From the NCBI RefSeq assembly GCF_900115165.1, contig NZ_FOVP01000007.1, positions 122,912 to 186,911 of the forward strand: a stretch of 64,000 nucleotides of DNA. The letters are read 5' to 3'. Position 1 is the stretch's first letter. Each line of letters starts with the position of its first letter. The DNA is from Roseovarius lutimaris (GTDB taxonomy: Bacteria > Pseudomonadota > Alphaproteobacteria > Rhodobacterales > Rhodobacteraceae). A program made the translations under genes and the position numbers. The notes under the pieces were generated by a model. The model made no database searches, was not told where the DNA came from, and saw only the letters and a list, made by a program, of their open reading frames with translations. Shown here one piece after another: positions 30,237-39,117 of the stretch.

Positions 30237-31328
30237 TCAAAGCAAATGCCCTGATTTGGCGGCCTTGGTGGCCAGATAGGCGTGGTTATGGGCGTTCTCG
30301 CCCAGTTTGAGCGGGACACGCTCGACCACCTCAATCCCGTTCTGGCACATCATCGCGATCTTGGCGGGGTTATTGGTCAACAGCCGCACCGCCGAAAACC
30401 CCATCAGCGTCAGGATCTGCGCGCCGATCCGGAAATCGCGCTCGTCATCCTCAAAGCCAAGCCGGTGGTTGGCCTCGACCGTGTCGAACCCCTGATCCTG
30501 AAGCGAATAGGCGCGCATCTTGTTGGCAAGGCCGATCCCGCGCCCCTCCTGATTGAGATACAATAGCACGCCGGCGCCCTCTGCGCCCATCTGCGCAAGC
30601 GCGCCGCGCAATTGCGGGCCGCAATCGCATTTCAGGCTGCCCATCAGATCGCCGGTGAAACAGGCCGAATGCAGCCGCGTCAGAACCGCTCTGTCGCGCG
30701 GCGGCTGGCCGATCTCGATCGCGTAATGCTCTTCGCCGCCATCCTCGGGGCGAAAGATGTGTAACCGCCCGGCCTCGGAGACATCCAGCGGCAGGCGCGC
30801 GCTGACCACCGGGTGCAGCGGGCTTGAGCGCAACAGATGCGCCGCGGCCTCTTCCCCCCTGATCAGCGTCAGACCGTTTTGCGCCGCAAACACGGCCCCG
30901 CCCGCAAGGCGCAGCACAAGGGCCGCGGGCAAAAGCCGCGCGGACTTCACAAGCTGCAACGCGATCCGGTGCAAATCGACGGTGCCATCGCGCTCGGTTG
31001 CAAGCGGCCCCTTCATCGGGGTCTTGAGGTCATCCGCCGGATCAGCCAGCCCCAGAACCCAGGGCAAACCCGCATCGGGCGGCACGATCACCCGCGCCAG
31101 ATCGCCGTCATAGGCACGGGCCTTGAGGGTTTCGGCGCGCCGTGCCGTGATTGCCAGAACCGGCGTGCCGCCAAGCGCACGCAGATCGGCCAGACGCTGC
31201 GCATCCACCGTTTCCGCCGCCATCACAAGCGCGGCCCCCTCAGGCCCCGAAATCACCACCGGCACCCCCATGCGCAGGTCGCTGCGCGCGCGGGCGATTA
31301 TTTCGGTGATGTCAGGGGCGAGGGTCAT
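30237..31328 (-). CDS. ribA: GTP cyclohydrolase II with N-terminal extension
   Basis: RibA opens GTP to the pyrimidine precursor of riboflavin, releasing formate and pyrophosphate. The catalytic domain occupies the C-terminal 200 residues and has the zinc cysteines in HSACFTGDLMGSLKCDCGPQL, then NQEGRGIGLANKMRAYSLQDQGFDTVEAN and LLTNNPAKI. About 150 extra N-terminal residues precede it, as in other long alphaproteobacterial RibA proteins; they look like a degenerate RibB-like domain without its acidic metal motif. The start MTLAPDITEI at 31328 is preferred over 31349. It is divergent from the OmpR-type regulator gene. Confidence 0.93.
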   Translation of the reverse strand: MTLAPDITEIIARARSDLRMGVPVVISGPEGAALVMAAETVDAQRLADLRALGGTPVLAITARRAETLKARAYDGDLARVIVPPDAGLPWVLGLADPADDLKTPMKGPLATERDGTVDLHRIALQLVKSARLLPAALVLRLAGGAVFAAQNGLTLIRGEEAAAHLLRSSPLHPVVSARLPLDVSEAGRLHIFRPEDGGEEHYAIEIGQPPRDRAVLTRLHSACFTGDLMGSLKCDCGPQLRGALAQMGAEGAGVLLYLNQEGRGIGLANKMRAYSLQDQGFDTVEANHRLGFEDDERDFRIGAQILTLMGFSAVRLLTNNPAKIAMMCQNGIEVVERVPLKLGENAHNHAYLATKAAKSGHLL

Positions 31329-31487
31329 GGCGAAACTTTCCGATAGCAATCAACTGTATGTAGGCGGTTTTGAAATGAATTGAAAGAAACGCTCTCTTGG
31401 CAACACTTGGGCGTGATTGTTGTGTTGCAAACCTTGCCGCTGCGCGCCTTGTCTATCATGTTCTCACAAAGAACGAGGAAAAGCAAA

Positions 31488-32174
31488 ATGGCACAAGTCA
31501 AAAAGATTCTGTTGGTGGATGACGACGACGACCTGCGCGAGGCGTTGGGCGAGCAATTGATCATGACCGAGGATTTCGATGTGTTCGAGGCCGCGAGCGG
31601 CGCGGATGCGATGACCAAGATCAAGGACTTGATCTATGATCTGGTCATTCTCGATGTGGGTCTGCCCGATACCGACGGGCGCGAGCTGTGCCGTCTGATG
31701 CGCAAGCAGGGGGTCAAGGCGCCGGTGATGATGCTGACCGGGCATGACGGCGATGCCGATACCATCCTCGGCCTTGATGCGGGGGCCAACGACTATATCA
31801 CAAAGCCGTTCAAGTTTCCCGTGCTTCTGGCGCGTATCCGCGCACAGCTGCGCCAGCACGAGCAATCCGAGGACGCGGTGTTTCAGCTTGGACCCTATAC
31901 CTTCAAGCCGGCCATGAAGATGCTGATCACCGAGGATGAGCGCAAAGTGCGCCTGACCGAGAAAGAGACCAATATCCTGAAATACCTCTATCGCTCGACA
32001 GAGGGCGTGGTGGCGCGCGACATCCTGTTGCACGAGGTCTGGGGGTACAATGCGGGGGTCACCACCCACACGCTTGAGACCCACATTTATCGCCTGCGCC
32101 AGAAGATCGAGCCCGATCCTGGCAATGCGCGCCTGCTTGTCACGGAATCCGGCGGCTATCGTCTGGTGCTCTGA
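31488..32174 (+). CDS. OmpR/PhoB-type response regulator (CenR-like)
   Basis: A 228-residue response regulator with receiver domain (acidic cluster ILLVDDDDDLREAL, phospho-Asp in LVILDVGLPDTDG, Lys in NDYITKPFKFPVLLARIRAQLRQH) and a winged-helix DNA-binding domain (LTEKETNILKYLYRS, THTLETHIYRLRQKIEPDP). The sequence and its 3' UTR recall the Rhodobacter sphaeroides regulator called OmpR-1 or CenR, an essential regulator of envelope and cell division there; this link is from memory. GAGGAAAAG precedes the ATG at 31488. The kinase gene is not adjacent. The transcript ends in a three-hairpin RNA that may be cut off as an sRNA. Confidence 0.9.
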   Translation: MAQVKKILLVDDDDDLREALGEQLIMTEDFDVFEAASGADAMTKIKDLIYDLVILDVGLPDTDGRELCRLMRKQGVKAPVMMLTGHDGDADTILGLDAGANDYITKPFKFPVLLARIRAQLRQHEQSEDAVFQLGPYTFKPAMKMLITEDERKVRLTEKETNILKYLYRSTEGVVARDILLHEVWGYNAGVTTHTLETHIYRLRQKIEPDPGNARLLVTESGGYRLVL

Positions 32175-32181
32175 GCGCGGC

Positions 32182-32297
32182 CTAAGATCAAAGTAGTATG
32201 CACAAGTCATGTTTATGTGCTACTATACGTTGTATGTGCGGTAACGCATATACCTCCCTGTTGGACTACCCCGGCCAGTGTGCCGGGGTATTTTTTT
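32182..32297 (+). ncRNA. Candidate SorX-like 3'UTR-derived small RNA
   Basis: Right after the regulator stop codon three hairpins follow: TAGTA/TACTA with GCACA/TGTGC (32194-32225), GTATGTGCG-GUAA-CGCATATAC with a GNRA tetraloop (32232-32253), and the terminator TACCCCGGC-cagtgt-GCCGGGGTA (32267-32290) with seven U. The segment CCTCCCTGTTGG (32254-32263 region) between hairpins two and three is unpaired and could target ribosome-binding sites. In R. sphaeroides the sRNA SorX is cut from the 3' UTR of an OmpR-type regulator gene, which is the same genomic position. Exact ends and identity are inferred; the 5' end is a guess. Confidence 0.6.
32267..32297 (+). terminator. Intrinsic terminator of the regulator/sRNA transcript
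   Basis: A perfect 9-bp stem (TACCCCGGC/GCCGGGGTA) with a 6-nt loop is followed by seven T. This is the clearest intrinsic terminator in the window and gives the 3' end of both the regulator mRNA and the candidate sRNA. Confidence 0.92.
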
Positions 32298-32437
32298 ATG
32301 TGAGCCTCTTTTCCTAGATAAAGTTTCGCGCCGATTTCTGGGGTGAAAGACACCGCATTTGCGGAGCCCTCAAATGTCTGTCGAACTCTCTTTAATCTGT
32401 CAAAATATCGCCCCAATCCGCTCATAGCCTGCGGTCT

Positions 32438-33199
32438 ATGGCAGATGGAAATTGGAAGATTGGCCCGTCGATTGAACGCGTTGCGGTTCTGGTGGATGGC
32501 GACAACATAAACGCAATGCATGCCGAGCAGGTTCGTTGCGCGGGGCGGCGGCTTGGCCGGGTCGATGTTACGCGGGTTTATGCGGCTGCGAATATCAAGT
32601 CGGATTGGCTGACCACACCGGGGTATCGCGTCATGCATGCGGGCTCCGGCAAGAATGCCGCCGACATTCTGTTGTGCATTGACGCGATGGAACTTGCGCT
32701 GACCAGTGGGATTGAGAATTTTGTGATCGCAACATCGGATGGCGATTTTAGCCATGTGGCGCAGCGCCTGCGCGAAAGGGGGCTGCATGTGCATGGAATG
32801 GGCGAGGCAAAATCACCCCAAAGTTTTCGTCTGGCCTGTACCACTTTCACCGTTCTGAAAACAGCGCGGTGCAGCGTCGCGACACCCGTCGCCAAACCAC
32901 CGACACCTGTCGCAAAGCCACCCGCGCCGGTGGCGAAATCATCGCAGCCAGATGTGAGTGAGCTTGACCGCAACATCAAGGCCATGATCGCCTGCCATAG
33001 TGTGAAAGGGGGCGGCATGCGGCTTCAAGATCTTGCACTCAAAATGTGTCAAGCACATGGTACGCGGATCAGCACGCTGTCGGAAAAAAATTGGCGGGCT
33101 TACCTGGCCAAACGCCCCAACCTCTATGTCCTTGACCCACGCGGTCCCAACGCAACCGTCCGGCTTCACAGCAAAGCCTTCGCCTCGGCCTCGGCCTAG
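32438..33199 (+). CDS. NYN-domain (PIN-like) protein with C-terminal LOTUS/OST-HTH domain
   Basis: A 253-residue putative RNA-processing protein. The N-terminal NYN domain has the acidic residues of PIN-like nucleases: VLVDGDNINA (D20, D22), NAADILLCIDAME (about 73-85) and IATSDGDFSHVAQRLRERG (about 92-110). A linker of three TPVAKPP-like repeats (about 147-170) leads to a C-terminal domain with the OST-HTH/LOTUS pattern (LDRNIKAMIACHS...RLQDLALKMCQAHG...NWRAYLAKRPNLYVL). Such proteins are thought to bind and cut RNA. The gene starts about 140 bp after the sRNA terminator and stands alone. Confidence 0.82.
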   Translation: MADGNWKIGPSIERVAVLVDGDNINAMHAEQVRCAGRRLGRVDVTRVYAAANIKSDWLTTPGYRVMHAGSGKNAADILLCIDAMELALTSGIENFVIATSDGDFSHVAQRLRERGLHVHGMGEAKSPQSFRLACTTFTVLKTARCSVATPVAKPPTPVAKPPAPVAKSSQPDVSELDRNIKAMIACHSVKGGGMRLQDLALKMCQAHGTRISTLSEKNWRAYLAKRPNLYVLDPRGPNATVRLHSKAFASASA

Positions 33200-33311
33200 G
33201 GCAGGGCACCCGTCGCCGACCCCACTTTTTCACCGCCCCCCGTCGTTCCGGCTGGTGCCTTGGCGCGCATCGCTTTAGGGTCTGGCGCGACACCGGAACA
33301 GGAGACGCGGC

Positions 33312-34100
33312 ATGGCTTTCACGATTGCAACATGGAACATCAATTCGGTCCGCCTGCGCGAAGGGCTTGTCTCGCGGTTGTTGCGCGAAGAGGCGCCCGA
33401 TGTCCTGTGCCTTCAGGAATGCAAGAGCCCGGTCGAGAAAATGCCGCTGGAGAGCTTTGCCGCTCTTGGCTATGGACACGTCGTTGCGCGCGGGCAAAAG
33501 GGCTATAACGGGGTTGCGATCCTGTCGAAACTGCCGATTGAGGATGCGGGCGACAAGGATTTCGCGGGCCTCGGCCATGCCCGCCATGTGGCCGCGCGGC
33601 TTGAAAACGGTGTCACGATCCACAATTTCTATGTGCCCGCAGGCGGCGATATCCCGGATCGCGACAAGAACGAGAAATTTGGCCAGAAGCTCGATTACCT
33701 CACTGAAATGCGCGACTGGTTCCGCGACAGCCGCCCGGAAAAATCCATTCTGGTCGGCGATCTCAACATTGCCCCGCGCGAAGACGATGTCTGGAGCCAC
33801 AAGAAACTTTTGAAGATCGTCAGCCACACCCCGATCGAGGTCGAGCATTTCCATGATGTGATGGAGGCCGGCGGCTGGGGCGATGTGACCCGCTCCGATA
33901 TTCCCGAGGGGCTGCTCTATAGCTGGTGGTCGTATCGCGCCAAGGACTGGTCGGCGGCGGACAAGGGGCGGCGGCTTGATCATGTCTGGGCCTCGGGCGA
34001 TATCGCCGCCGCGGCCCATTCAAGCTGCATCCTGCGCGATGTGCGCGGATGGGAAGGCCCAAGCGACCACGCCCCGGTTTTTGCAACATTTGATCTTTGA
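33312..34100 (+). CDS. xthA: Exodeoxyribonuclease III
   Basis: An AP endonuclease and 3'-5' exonuclease of base-excision repair, 262 residues, with the family motifs in order: ATWNINSVR, LCLQECKSP (metal Glu), GYNGVAILSK, LVGDLNIAPREDDVW, WWSYRAKDWSAADKGRRLDHVWAS and the terminal PSDHAPVFATF with catalytic Asp-His. CAGGAGACG lies upstream of the ATG. The next gene starts 54 bp downstream on the same strand. Confidence 0.95.
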   Translation: MAFTIATWNINSVRLREGLVSRLLREEAPDVLCLQECKSPVEKMPLESFAALGYGHVVARGQKGYNGVAILSKLPIEDAGDKDFAGLGHARHVAARLENGVTIHNFYVPAGGDIPDRDKNEKFGQKLDYLTEMRDWFRDSRPEKSILVGDLNIAPREDDVWSHKKLLKIVSHTPIEVEHFHDVMEAGGWGDVTRSDIPEGLLYSWWSYRAKDWSAADKGRRLDHVWASGDIAAAAHSSCILRDVRGWEGPSDHAPVFATFDL

Positions 34101-34153
34101 AAACGACGCAGGCTTGCTCATATAGGGGGCAAGCGAATGGAAGGAAGACAGTG

Positions 34154-35071
34154 ATGATTGAGCTTGGCCAATCCCAAAATGCCCCGGCGGCGGGCGACCT
34201 GATCAAGGACGTCTCCGAGGCCGATTTCATGACCGAGGTTGTTGAAGCCTCCCAGACCGTGCCGGTGATCGTTGATTTCTGGGCACCCTGGTGTGGCCCT
34301 TGCAAAACCCTTGGACCGGCGCTTGAGGCGGCGGTGACAAAGGCCAAGGGTGCCGTGAAGATGGCCAAGGTCAACGTCGATGAAAACCAGATGATCGCGG
34401 GCCAGTTGCGGGTGCAATCCATCCCGACGGTCTATGCCTTCTGGCAGGGCCAGCCGGTTGACGGCTTTCAGGGCGCTGTGCCACCCTCCGAGATTGACGC
34501 CTTCGTGGCGCGTGTGATCGCGGCGGGCGGCGGCGCCGCCGATGGCGGGCTTGACGAGGCGCTTGATGCGGCCGACGAGATGCTGGAAGCGGGCGCTGCG
34601 GCCGATGCAGAGCAAACCTATGCGGCCATTGCTCAGGAAGATCCCAACAATACGCGCGCCTACGCCGGCATGGCGCGGGCGCATGTTGCCTTGGGCGATC
34701 TTGATCAGGCCGAGGCGATCCTGAACGGCGCCCCGGCCGAAATCGCCACCGCCCCCGAGCTTGAGGCGGTGCATGCCCAGATCGCCCTTGCGCGTCAGGC
34801 CGCAGATGCTGGCCCTGTCGCCGAATTGCGCGCCGCCGTTGACGCCGACCCAAGCGATCATCAGGCGCGCTTTGACCTTGCGCAGGCGCTTTATGCCAAT
34901 GACGAGGCAGAAGAGGCGGTTGACCAATTGCTGGAGATTTTCCGCGCCGATCGCGAATGGAATGACGGGGCCGCCAAGGCCCAGCTTTTCACCATTTTCG
35001 AGGCGCTCAAGCCCAACGACCCGATTGTCCTGAACGGGCGGCGAAAATTGAGCTCGATGATATTTGCCTGA
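34154..35071 (+). CDS. Thioredoxin-domain protein with TPR-like tail (CnoX/YbbN type)
   Basis: A 305-residue protein with an N-terminal thioredoxin domain (DFWAPWCGPCKTLGP, Cys 47 and 50) and an Ala-rich helical C-terminal half resembling tetratricopeptide repeats. This build is that of CnoX (YbbN), a chaperedoxin that guards clients from oxidation and hands them to GroEL. The CGPC active site suggests it can also act as a reductase, unlike E. coli YbbN, which has a changed motif. AAGGAAG lies 6-7 nt before the ATG. The next three genes run in the same direction with short gaps. Confidence 0.88.
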   Translation: MIELGQSQNAPAAGDLIKDVSEADFMTEVVEASQTVPVIVDFWAPWCGPCKTLGPALEAAVTKAKGAVKMAKVNVDENQMIAGQLRVQSIPTVYAFWQGQPVDGFQGAVPPSEIDAFVARVIAAGGGAADGGLDEALDAADEMLEAGAAADAEQTYAAIAQEDPNNTRAYAGMARAHVALGDLDQAEAILNGAPAEIATAPELEAVHAQIALARQAADAGPVAELRAAVDADPSDHQARFDLAQALYANDEAEEAVDQLLEIFRADREWNDGAAKAQLFTIFEALKPNDPIVLNGRRKLSSMIFA

Positions 35072-35097
35072 GGCATTTGCCGGGCTAGGTAAGGTGC

Positions 35098-35745
35098 ATG
35101 ACAAAAAACGTCGATCTGCCTGAGATTATTCCGGTTTTCCCCCTGCCGGGCGCGCTGCTCTTGCCGCGCTCGCGCTTGCCGTTACACCTGTTCGAGCCGC
35201 GCTATCTGGCGATGCTTGAGGATGCGATCAAAACGCCCACGCGGCTGATCGGGATGGTTCAGCCGAACCGCATTCCAGGGCGCGAAGAGGGGACCGGCCT
35301 TCATACCATCGGCTGTGTCGGACGGGTGACGCAGTTTTCCGAAACCGAAGACGGGCGGTATATGATCACGCTTACCGGACAATCGCGGTTTCGCCTTTTG
35401 GAAGAGGTCGAGGGGTTCATGCCCTACCGGCGTGCCAAGGTGTCATGGGCCGGGTTCGAGCGTGACATGGGACCGGAGGATGAAGACCGCTATTTTGACC
35501 GCGACGCCTTCATGAACCTGTTGGCGCGCTACTTTTCCGCGCGCGAGCTTCAGACCGACTGGGAGTCTTTGAAAGAGGCCGAAGACGAGCTTTTGATCAA
35601 TTCGCTGTCGATGCTTCTTGGGTTTGAGCCCGAGGACAAGCAGGCCCTGCTTGAGGCGCCATCGCTCAGCACCCGGCGCGAAACGCTCGTCACGTTGATT
35701 GAATATGCGCTGCGCGGCGGCGACAGTGAGGATATCATGCAATGA
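35098..35745 (+). CDS. Lon N-terminal-like substrate-binding domain protein
   Basis: A 215-residue stand-alone Lon-N (LAN) domain protein without ATPase or protease parts. The family start is clear: [34 protein letters not shown], followed by [30 protein letters not shown]. The full Lon protease would be about 800 residues, so this is the separate family of unknown function. Its stop overlaps the Trm112 gene by 4 bp (ATGA), so the two are translationally coupled. Confidence 0.9.
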   Translation: MTKNVDLPEIIPVFPLPGALLLPRSRLPLHLFEPRYLAMLEDAIKTPTRLIGMVQPNRIPGREEGTGLHTIGCVGRVTQFSETEDGRYMITLTGQSRFRLLEEVEGFMPYRRAKVSWAGFERDMGPEDEDRYFDRDAFMNLLARYFSARELQTDWESLKEAEDELLINSLSMLLGFEPEDKQALLEAPSLSTRRETLVTLIEYALRGGDSEDIMQ

Positions 35746-35939
35746 CCGACACAATTGAGCCAACACCCGCCTTTGACCGGCGCATGCTTGAGGCCCTGAT
35801 TTGTCCGCAGACCCACCAGACCCTGCGCTATGACGCAGAGCGCCAGGAACTGATAAGCAAGGGCGCGGGTCTGGCCTTTCCCATACGCAACGGTATCCCG
35901 GTGATGCTGTTGGATGAGGCGCGCAGGATCGACGACTGA
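35742..35939 (+). CDS. Trm112 family protein
   Basis: A 65-residue zinc-ribbon-like protein of the Trm112/YcaR family: [17 protein letters not shown], then [25 protein letters not shown]. Only one of the usual four Cys is present, which is common in bacterial members. Eukaryotic Trm112 activates methyltransferases; bacterial members are little studied. It overlaps the upstream LAN-domain gene by 4 bp. Confidence 0.88.
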   Translation: MTDTIEPTPAFDRRMLEALICPQTHQTLRYDAERQELISKGAGLAFPIRNGIPVMLLDEARRIDD

Positions 35940-35961
35940 CGCGCCGGGGCGGCGCGCCCGC

Positions 35962-37176
35962 TCAGGGCGCGCGGCTGGCGGTCAGATCGACCTTGATATC
36001 AACGCCAAAGCCAAGCGAGTTGGGATCGGTCATGCCGGTGCCAATATCAAATTCACGCCGATCCACCGACAGGCCGCCGCTCACGGTGGCGGTGTCGCCC
36101 TCGATCACAAGGTCAAAAGGCATCTCGACCGGCACCGATTGGTCGCGAATGGTAAGCGTGCCGCGCGCCACATGGCCCTGATCGGTCTTGATCAGATCGG
36201 CGCTGAATTGCGCGGTCGGAAAGCTGCTGACATTGAAATAATCCGGCCCCATCGCCTGTTTGGTGACCGAGCCAAGCGAGAGCGACTCGATGGCGATGGT
36301 GACCTCGACAGAGCCGTGCTTGCCGCTCGCATCGCCGGTTTCGTCATAGGTGATGTCGGCGGTCCAATCGGCAAAGCTTCCCTGCACCGATGATCCCATC
36401 TGTTGCACGGTGACCTGCAATTGGCCGTCCTGCACGCTCCAGTCGCTTTCGACCTGGGCAAGGCCGGTGGCCTGTGCGTTCTCGCCCGCAGCAAACCAGC
36501 CAAGCATGCCGGCCCCGCCAAGCGCCGCCAGCCAGACCGCAAGCGCGGTGACAAAGGGCAACAGATGACCGGGCTGGCGCGTCGTGGGCTGACCGGGGGC
36601 ATGGCCCGGCAGCATCCGGCGCAGCGTGGCATCGCGATCCAGCAGATGATGCTTGAGCGCGCCCGCAACATGCGCGCCAATCGCGCCGATCAGCACCCAT
36701 TGCAGGATATAATGCAGCGTGCTGGCAAGCGCCGACAGTGTCTCGGATTTCGGCACCAGCGGCAGGGTCTGACCAAAGGGCCACCAGATTGGCGCAAAAC
36801 CAGAGGTCGCCGCGTGATGCACCCAACCCGAAAGCGGGACCAGCACAAGCGAGCCATAAAGCAGCCAATGCACGGTTTCCGCCGCCCAGGCCTCGGCCCA
36901 TTTGTCGCCATTGAGCAGCCCCGGCTTGGGCTGGCTGATCGCCCAGGTGATGCGCGCGAGGGCCACGAAAAATATCGCCACGCCAATGGTTTTATGCAGC
37001 GAAAACAAAAACGCGGTGCGATTGATCAGGGTCTCGGTCGGGGCGATCTGAACCTCATGTGCAAGATCGCTTGCGATAAGGCCAAGCGGGATGTTGGACA
37101 GGATCAAGAGCGCAATCAGCCAATGAAAGGTTTTGGTCACACTGCCGTAGGTGCTGGCCGAGTTGGTAAGTGGCAT
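35962..37176 (-). CDS. Cytochrome b561-YceI fusion protein
   Basis: A 404-residue fusion. Residues about 8-190 are a cytochrome b561-type four-helix heme protein (VTKTFHWLIALLIL, FSLHKTIGVAIF, SLVLVPLSGWVHHAATSG, LHYILQWVLIGAIGAHVAGALKHH with His ligands). A further helix near 210-230 leads to a periplasmic YceI-like lipocalin domain (about 240-400, QVESDWSVQDGQLQVTVQQMGSSVQGSF...VSSFPTAQFSADLI...GTLTIRDQSVPVEMPF). YceI domains bind isoprenoid chains such as quinones, so the fusion may pass electrons between quinol and heme. AAGGAA precedes the ATG at 37176. It is convergent with the Trm112 gene. Confidence 0.88.
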   Translation of the reverse strand: MPLTNSASTYGSVTKTFHWLIALLILSNIPLGLIASDLAHEVQIAPTETLINRTAFLFSLHKTIGVAIFFVALARITWAISQPKPGLLNGDKWAEAWAAETVHWLLYGSLVLVPLSGWVHHAATSGFAPIWWPFGQTLPLVPKSETLSALASTLHYILQWVLIGAIGAHVAGALKHHLLDRDATLRRMLPGHAPGQPTTRQPGHLLPFVTALAVWLAALGGAGMLGWFAAGENAQATGLAQVESDWSVQDGQLQVTVQQMGSSVQGSFADWTADITYDETGDASGKHGSVEVTIAIESLSLGSVTKQAMGPDYFNVSSFPTAQFSADLIKTDQGHVARGTLTIRDQSVPVEMPFDLVIEGDTATVSGGLSVDRREFDIGTGMTDPNSLGFGVDIKVDLTASRAP

Positions 37177-37339
37177 CGCGCTGTTCCTTGTGGTTGCGCG
37201 CCCAATCTAGCCAAATGCACGCGCGGGGCAATCACATCTGGCGCACAGGCCCCGTGCGGCCCTGCGATATATCCGAAGGGCGTTGCCATAACCGGCCCGG
37301 CGCGGTATCCGGGGGCAGTTTCAGGGAGGCATAAAGCAT

Positions 37340-38287
37340 ATGAACCGAGCATTCGTATTTCCCGGGCAGGGGGCACAGACCATCGGCATGGGGCAGGCAT
37401 TGGCCGAGGCCTATCCGGCGGCGCGGGCGGTTTTCGACGAGGTCGATGAGGCGCTTGGCGAAAAGCTGTCGGCGCTGATCTGGGAGGGCGAACAGGACAG
37501 GCTGACCCTCACAGAGAACGCCCAGCCGGCCCTGATGGCAACCTCACTTGCGGCGCTGCGCGCGCTTGAGGCGGAGGGCGTCGAGATTGCACAGGCGGCT
37601 GGATTTGTGGCCGGGCATTCGCTTGGGGAATATTCGGCCCTTGCGGCGGCTGGCGCGCTCAGCATTGCCGATACGGCGCGGCTCTTGCGTATTCGCGGGC
37701 GCGCCATGCAAAAGGCGGTGCCGGTCGGGGTTGGCGCGATGGCCGCCATTCTTGGGCTTGATTATGATACCGCGCGCGCCCTGGCCGAAGAGGCCGCGCA
37801 AGGCGAGGTCTGTCAGGCCGCCAATGACAATGACCCCGGTCAGGTCGTGGTCTCGGGCCACAAGGCGGCGGTCGAGCGCGCGGTTGAACTGGCCAAGGCC
37901 AAAGGCGCCAAACGCGCGCTGCTGTTGCCGGTCAGCGCGCCGTTTCATTGCGCCCTGATGGCCCCCGCCGCCGAGGAAATGGCCGCAGCCCTGGCCGAGG
38001 TCAGCTTTGCTATGCCGGTGGTGCCGCTGGTGGCCAATGTGCGCGCGAGCGCCGTGCAGGAGCCCGATGACATTCGCGCCCTGCTGGTCGAGCAGGTGAC
38101 CGGCGCGGTCCGCTGGCGGGAATCGGTGCTTTACATGGCCGCCGAGGGCGTCACCGAAGCCTGGGAAATCGGCGCAGGCAAGGCGCTCTCGGGGATGATC
38201 CGGCGGATTGACCGCGACATGGCCTGCCGCGCGGTCGGCACCCCGGATGACGTCACGGCCGCCGCAGAGGCGTTTGCAGGCACCTGA
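37340..38287 (+). CDS. fabD: Malonyl-CoA:ACP transacylase
   Basis: FabD transfers malonyl from CoA to acyl carrier protein to start fatty-acid elongation. The 315-residue protein has FPGQGAQ near the start, the active serine in VAGHSLGEYSALAA (S94), and the His in LPVSAPFHCALM (about residue 200). GGGAGGC lies upstream of the ATG. It is followed by fabG at 32 bp, so the two are co-transcribed. Confidence 0.96.
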   Translation: MNRAFVFPGQGAQTIGMGQALAEAYPAARAVFDEVDEALGEKLSALIWEGEQDRLTLTENAQPALMATSLAALRALEAEGVEIAQAAGFVAGHSLGEYSALAAAGALSIADTARLLRIRGRAMQKAVPVGVGAMAAILGLDYDTARALAEEAAQGEVCQAANDNDPGQVVVSGHKAAVERAVELAKAKGAKRALLLPVSAPFHCALMAPAAEEMAAALAEVSFAMPVVPLVANVRASAVQEPDDIRALLVEQVTGAVRWRESVLYMAAEGVTEAWEIGAGKALSGMIRRIDRDMACRAVGTPDDVTAAAEAFAGT

Positions 38288-38319
38288 TCCACCAGAATTT
38301 TATTAAGAAAGGACCATAG

Positions 38320-39057
38320 ATGTTTGATCTGACAGGAAAATCCGCACTGGTGACTGGCGCATCCGGTGGCATTGGCGCCGCGATTGCCCGCGTGCTCCAC
38401 GGTGCGGGGGCAACCGTTGGCCTGAGCGGCACGCGGGTTGAGCCGCTTGAGGCTTTGGCCGCCGAACTTGGTGAGCGCGCCCATGTTCTGCCCTGCAATC
38501 TTGGCGACAAAGACGCGGTCGAGGCCCTTCCCAAAACCGCCATCGCCGCGATGGGCAGCCTTGATATCCTGGTCAACAATGCCGGGATCACCCGCGATCA
38601 GCTTTTCATGCGGATGTCGGACGAGGACTGGCATGATGTGATCGACGTCAACCTGACGGCGGCGATGCGTCTGTGTCGTGGGGCGGTGCGCCCGATGATG
38701 AAATCCCGCTGGGGCCGAATCATCAATATCGGTTCGATCGTGGGCACGAGCGGCAACCCCGGACAGGTGAATTATGCCGCTGCCAAGGCCGGTCTGGTCG
38801 GCATGACCAAATCCATCGCCTATGAGGTTGCGAGCCGCGGGATCACGGCCAATGTGGTCTCGCCGGGCTTTATCGCCACGCCGATGACGGACAAGCTGAG
38901 CGATGAGCAGAAAGCGGCAATCAATACGCAAATTCCCGCCGCGCGCATGGGCACGCCGGATGAGATTGCAGCAGCCGTGCTTTATCTTGCCAGCGCCGAG
39001 GCGGGCTATGTCACCGGCACCACATTGCATGTGAATGGCGGCATGGCGATGATCTAA
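38320..39057 (+). CDS. fabG: 3-oxoacyl-ACP reductase
   Basis: FabG reduces 3-oxoacyl-ACP with NADPH. All SDR motifs are intact: TGASGGIG (residues 12-19), NNAG (86-89), the catalytic S139, Y152 (VNYAAAKAGL) and K156. Length 245 is typical. AAGAAAGGA precedes the ATG. It ends before a Rho-independent terminator. Confidence 0.96.
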   Translation: MFDLTGKSALVTGASGGIGAAIARVLHGAGATVGLSGTRVEPLEALAAELGERAHVLPCNLGDKDAVEALPKTAIAAMGSLDILVNNAGITRDQLFMRMSDEDWHDVIDVNLTAAMRLCRGAVRPMMKSRWGRIINIGSIVGTSGNPGQVNYAAAKAGLVGMTKSIAYEVASRGITANVVSPGFIATPMTDKLSDEQKAAINTQIPAARMGTPDEIAAAVLYLASAEAGYVTGTTLHVNGGMAMI

Positions 39058-39117
39058 ACCGGATCCGGCTGGCGGGTTCAAATTGAGCGCTTCCGCGCAC
39101 TTGATTTGCGAAAATGG

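Noticed and set aside
32869..32950. Possible tandem DNA repeat in the NYN gene
   Set aside because: The near-repeats encode a Pro/Ala/Lys linker between two domains; they are part of the protein, not a separate repeat element or CRISPR.
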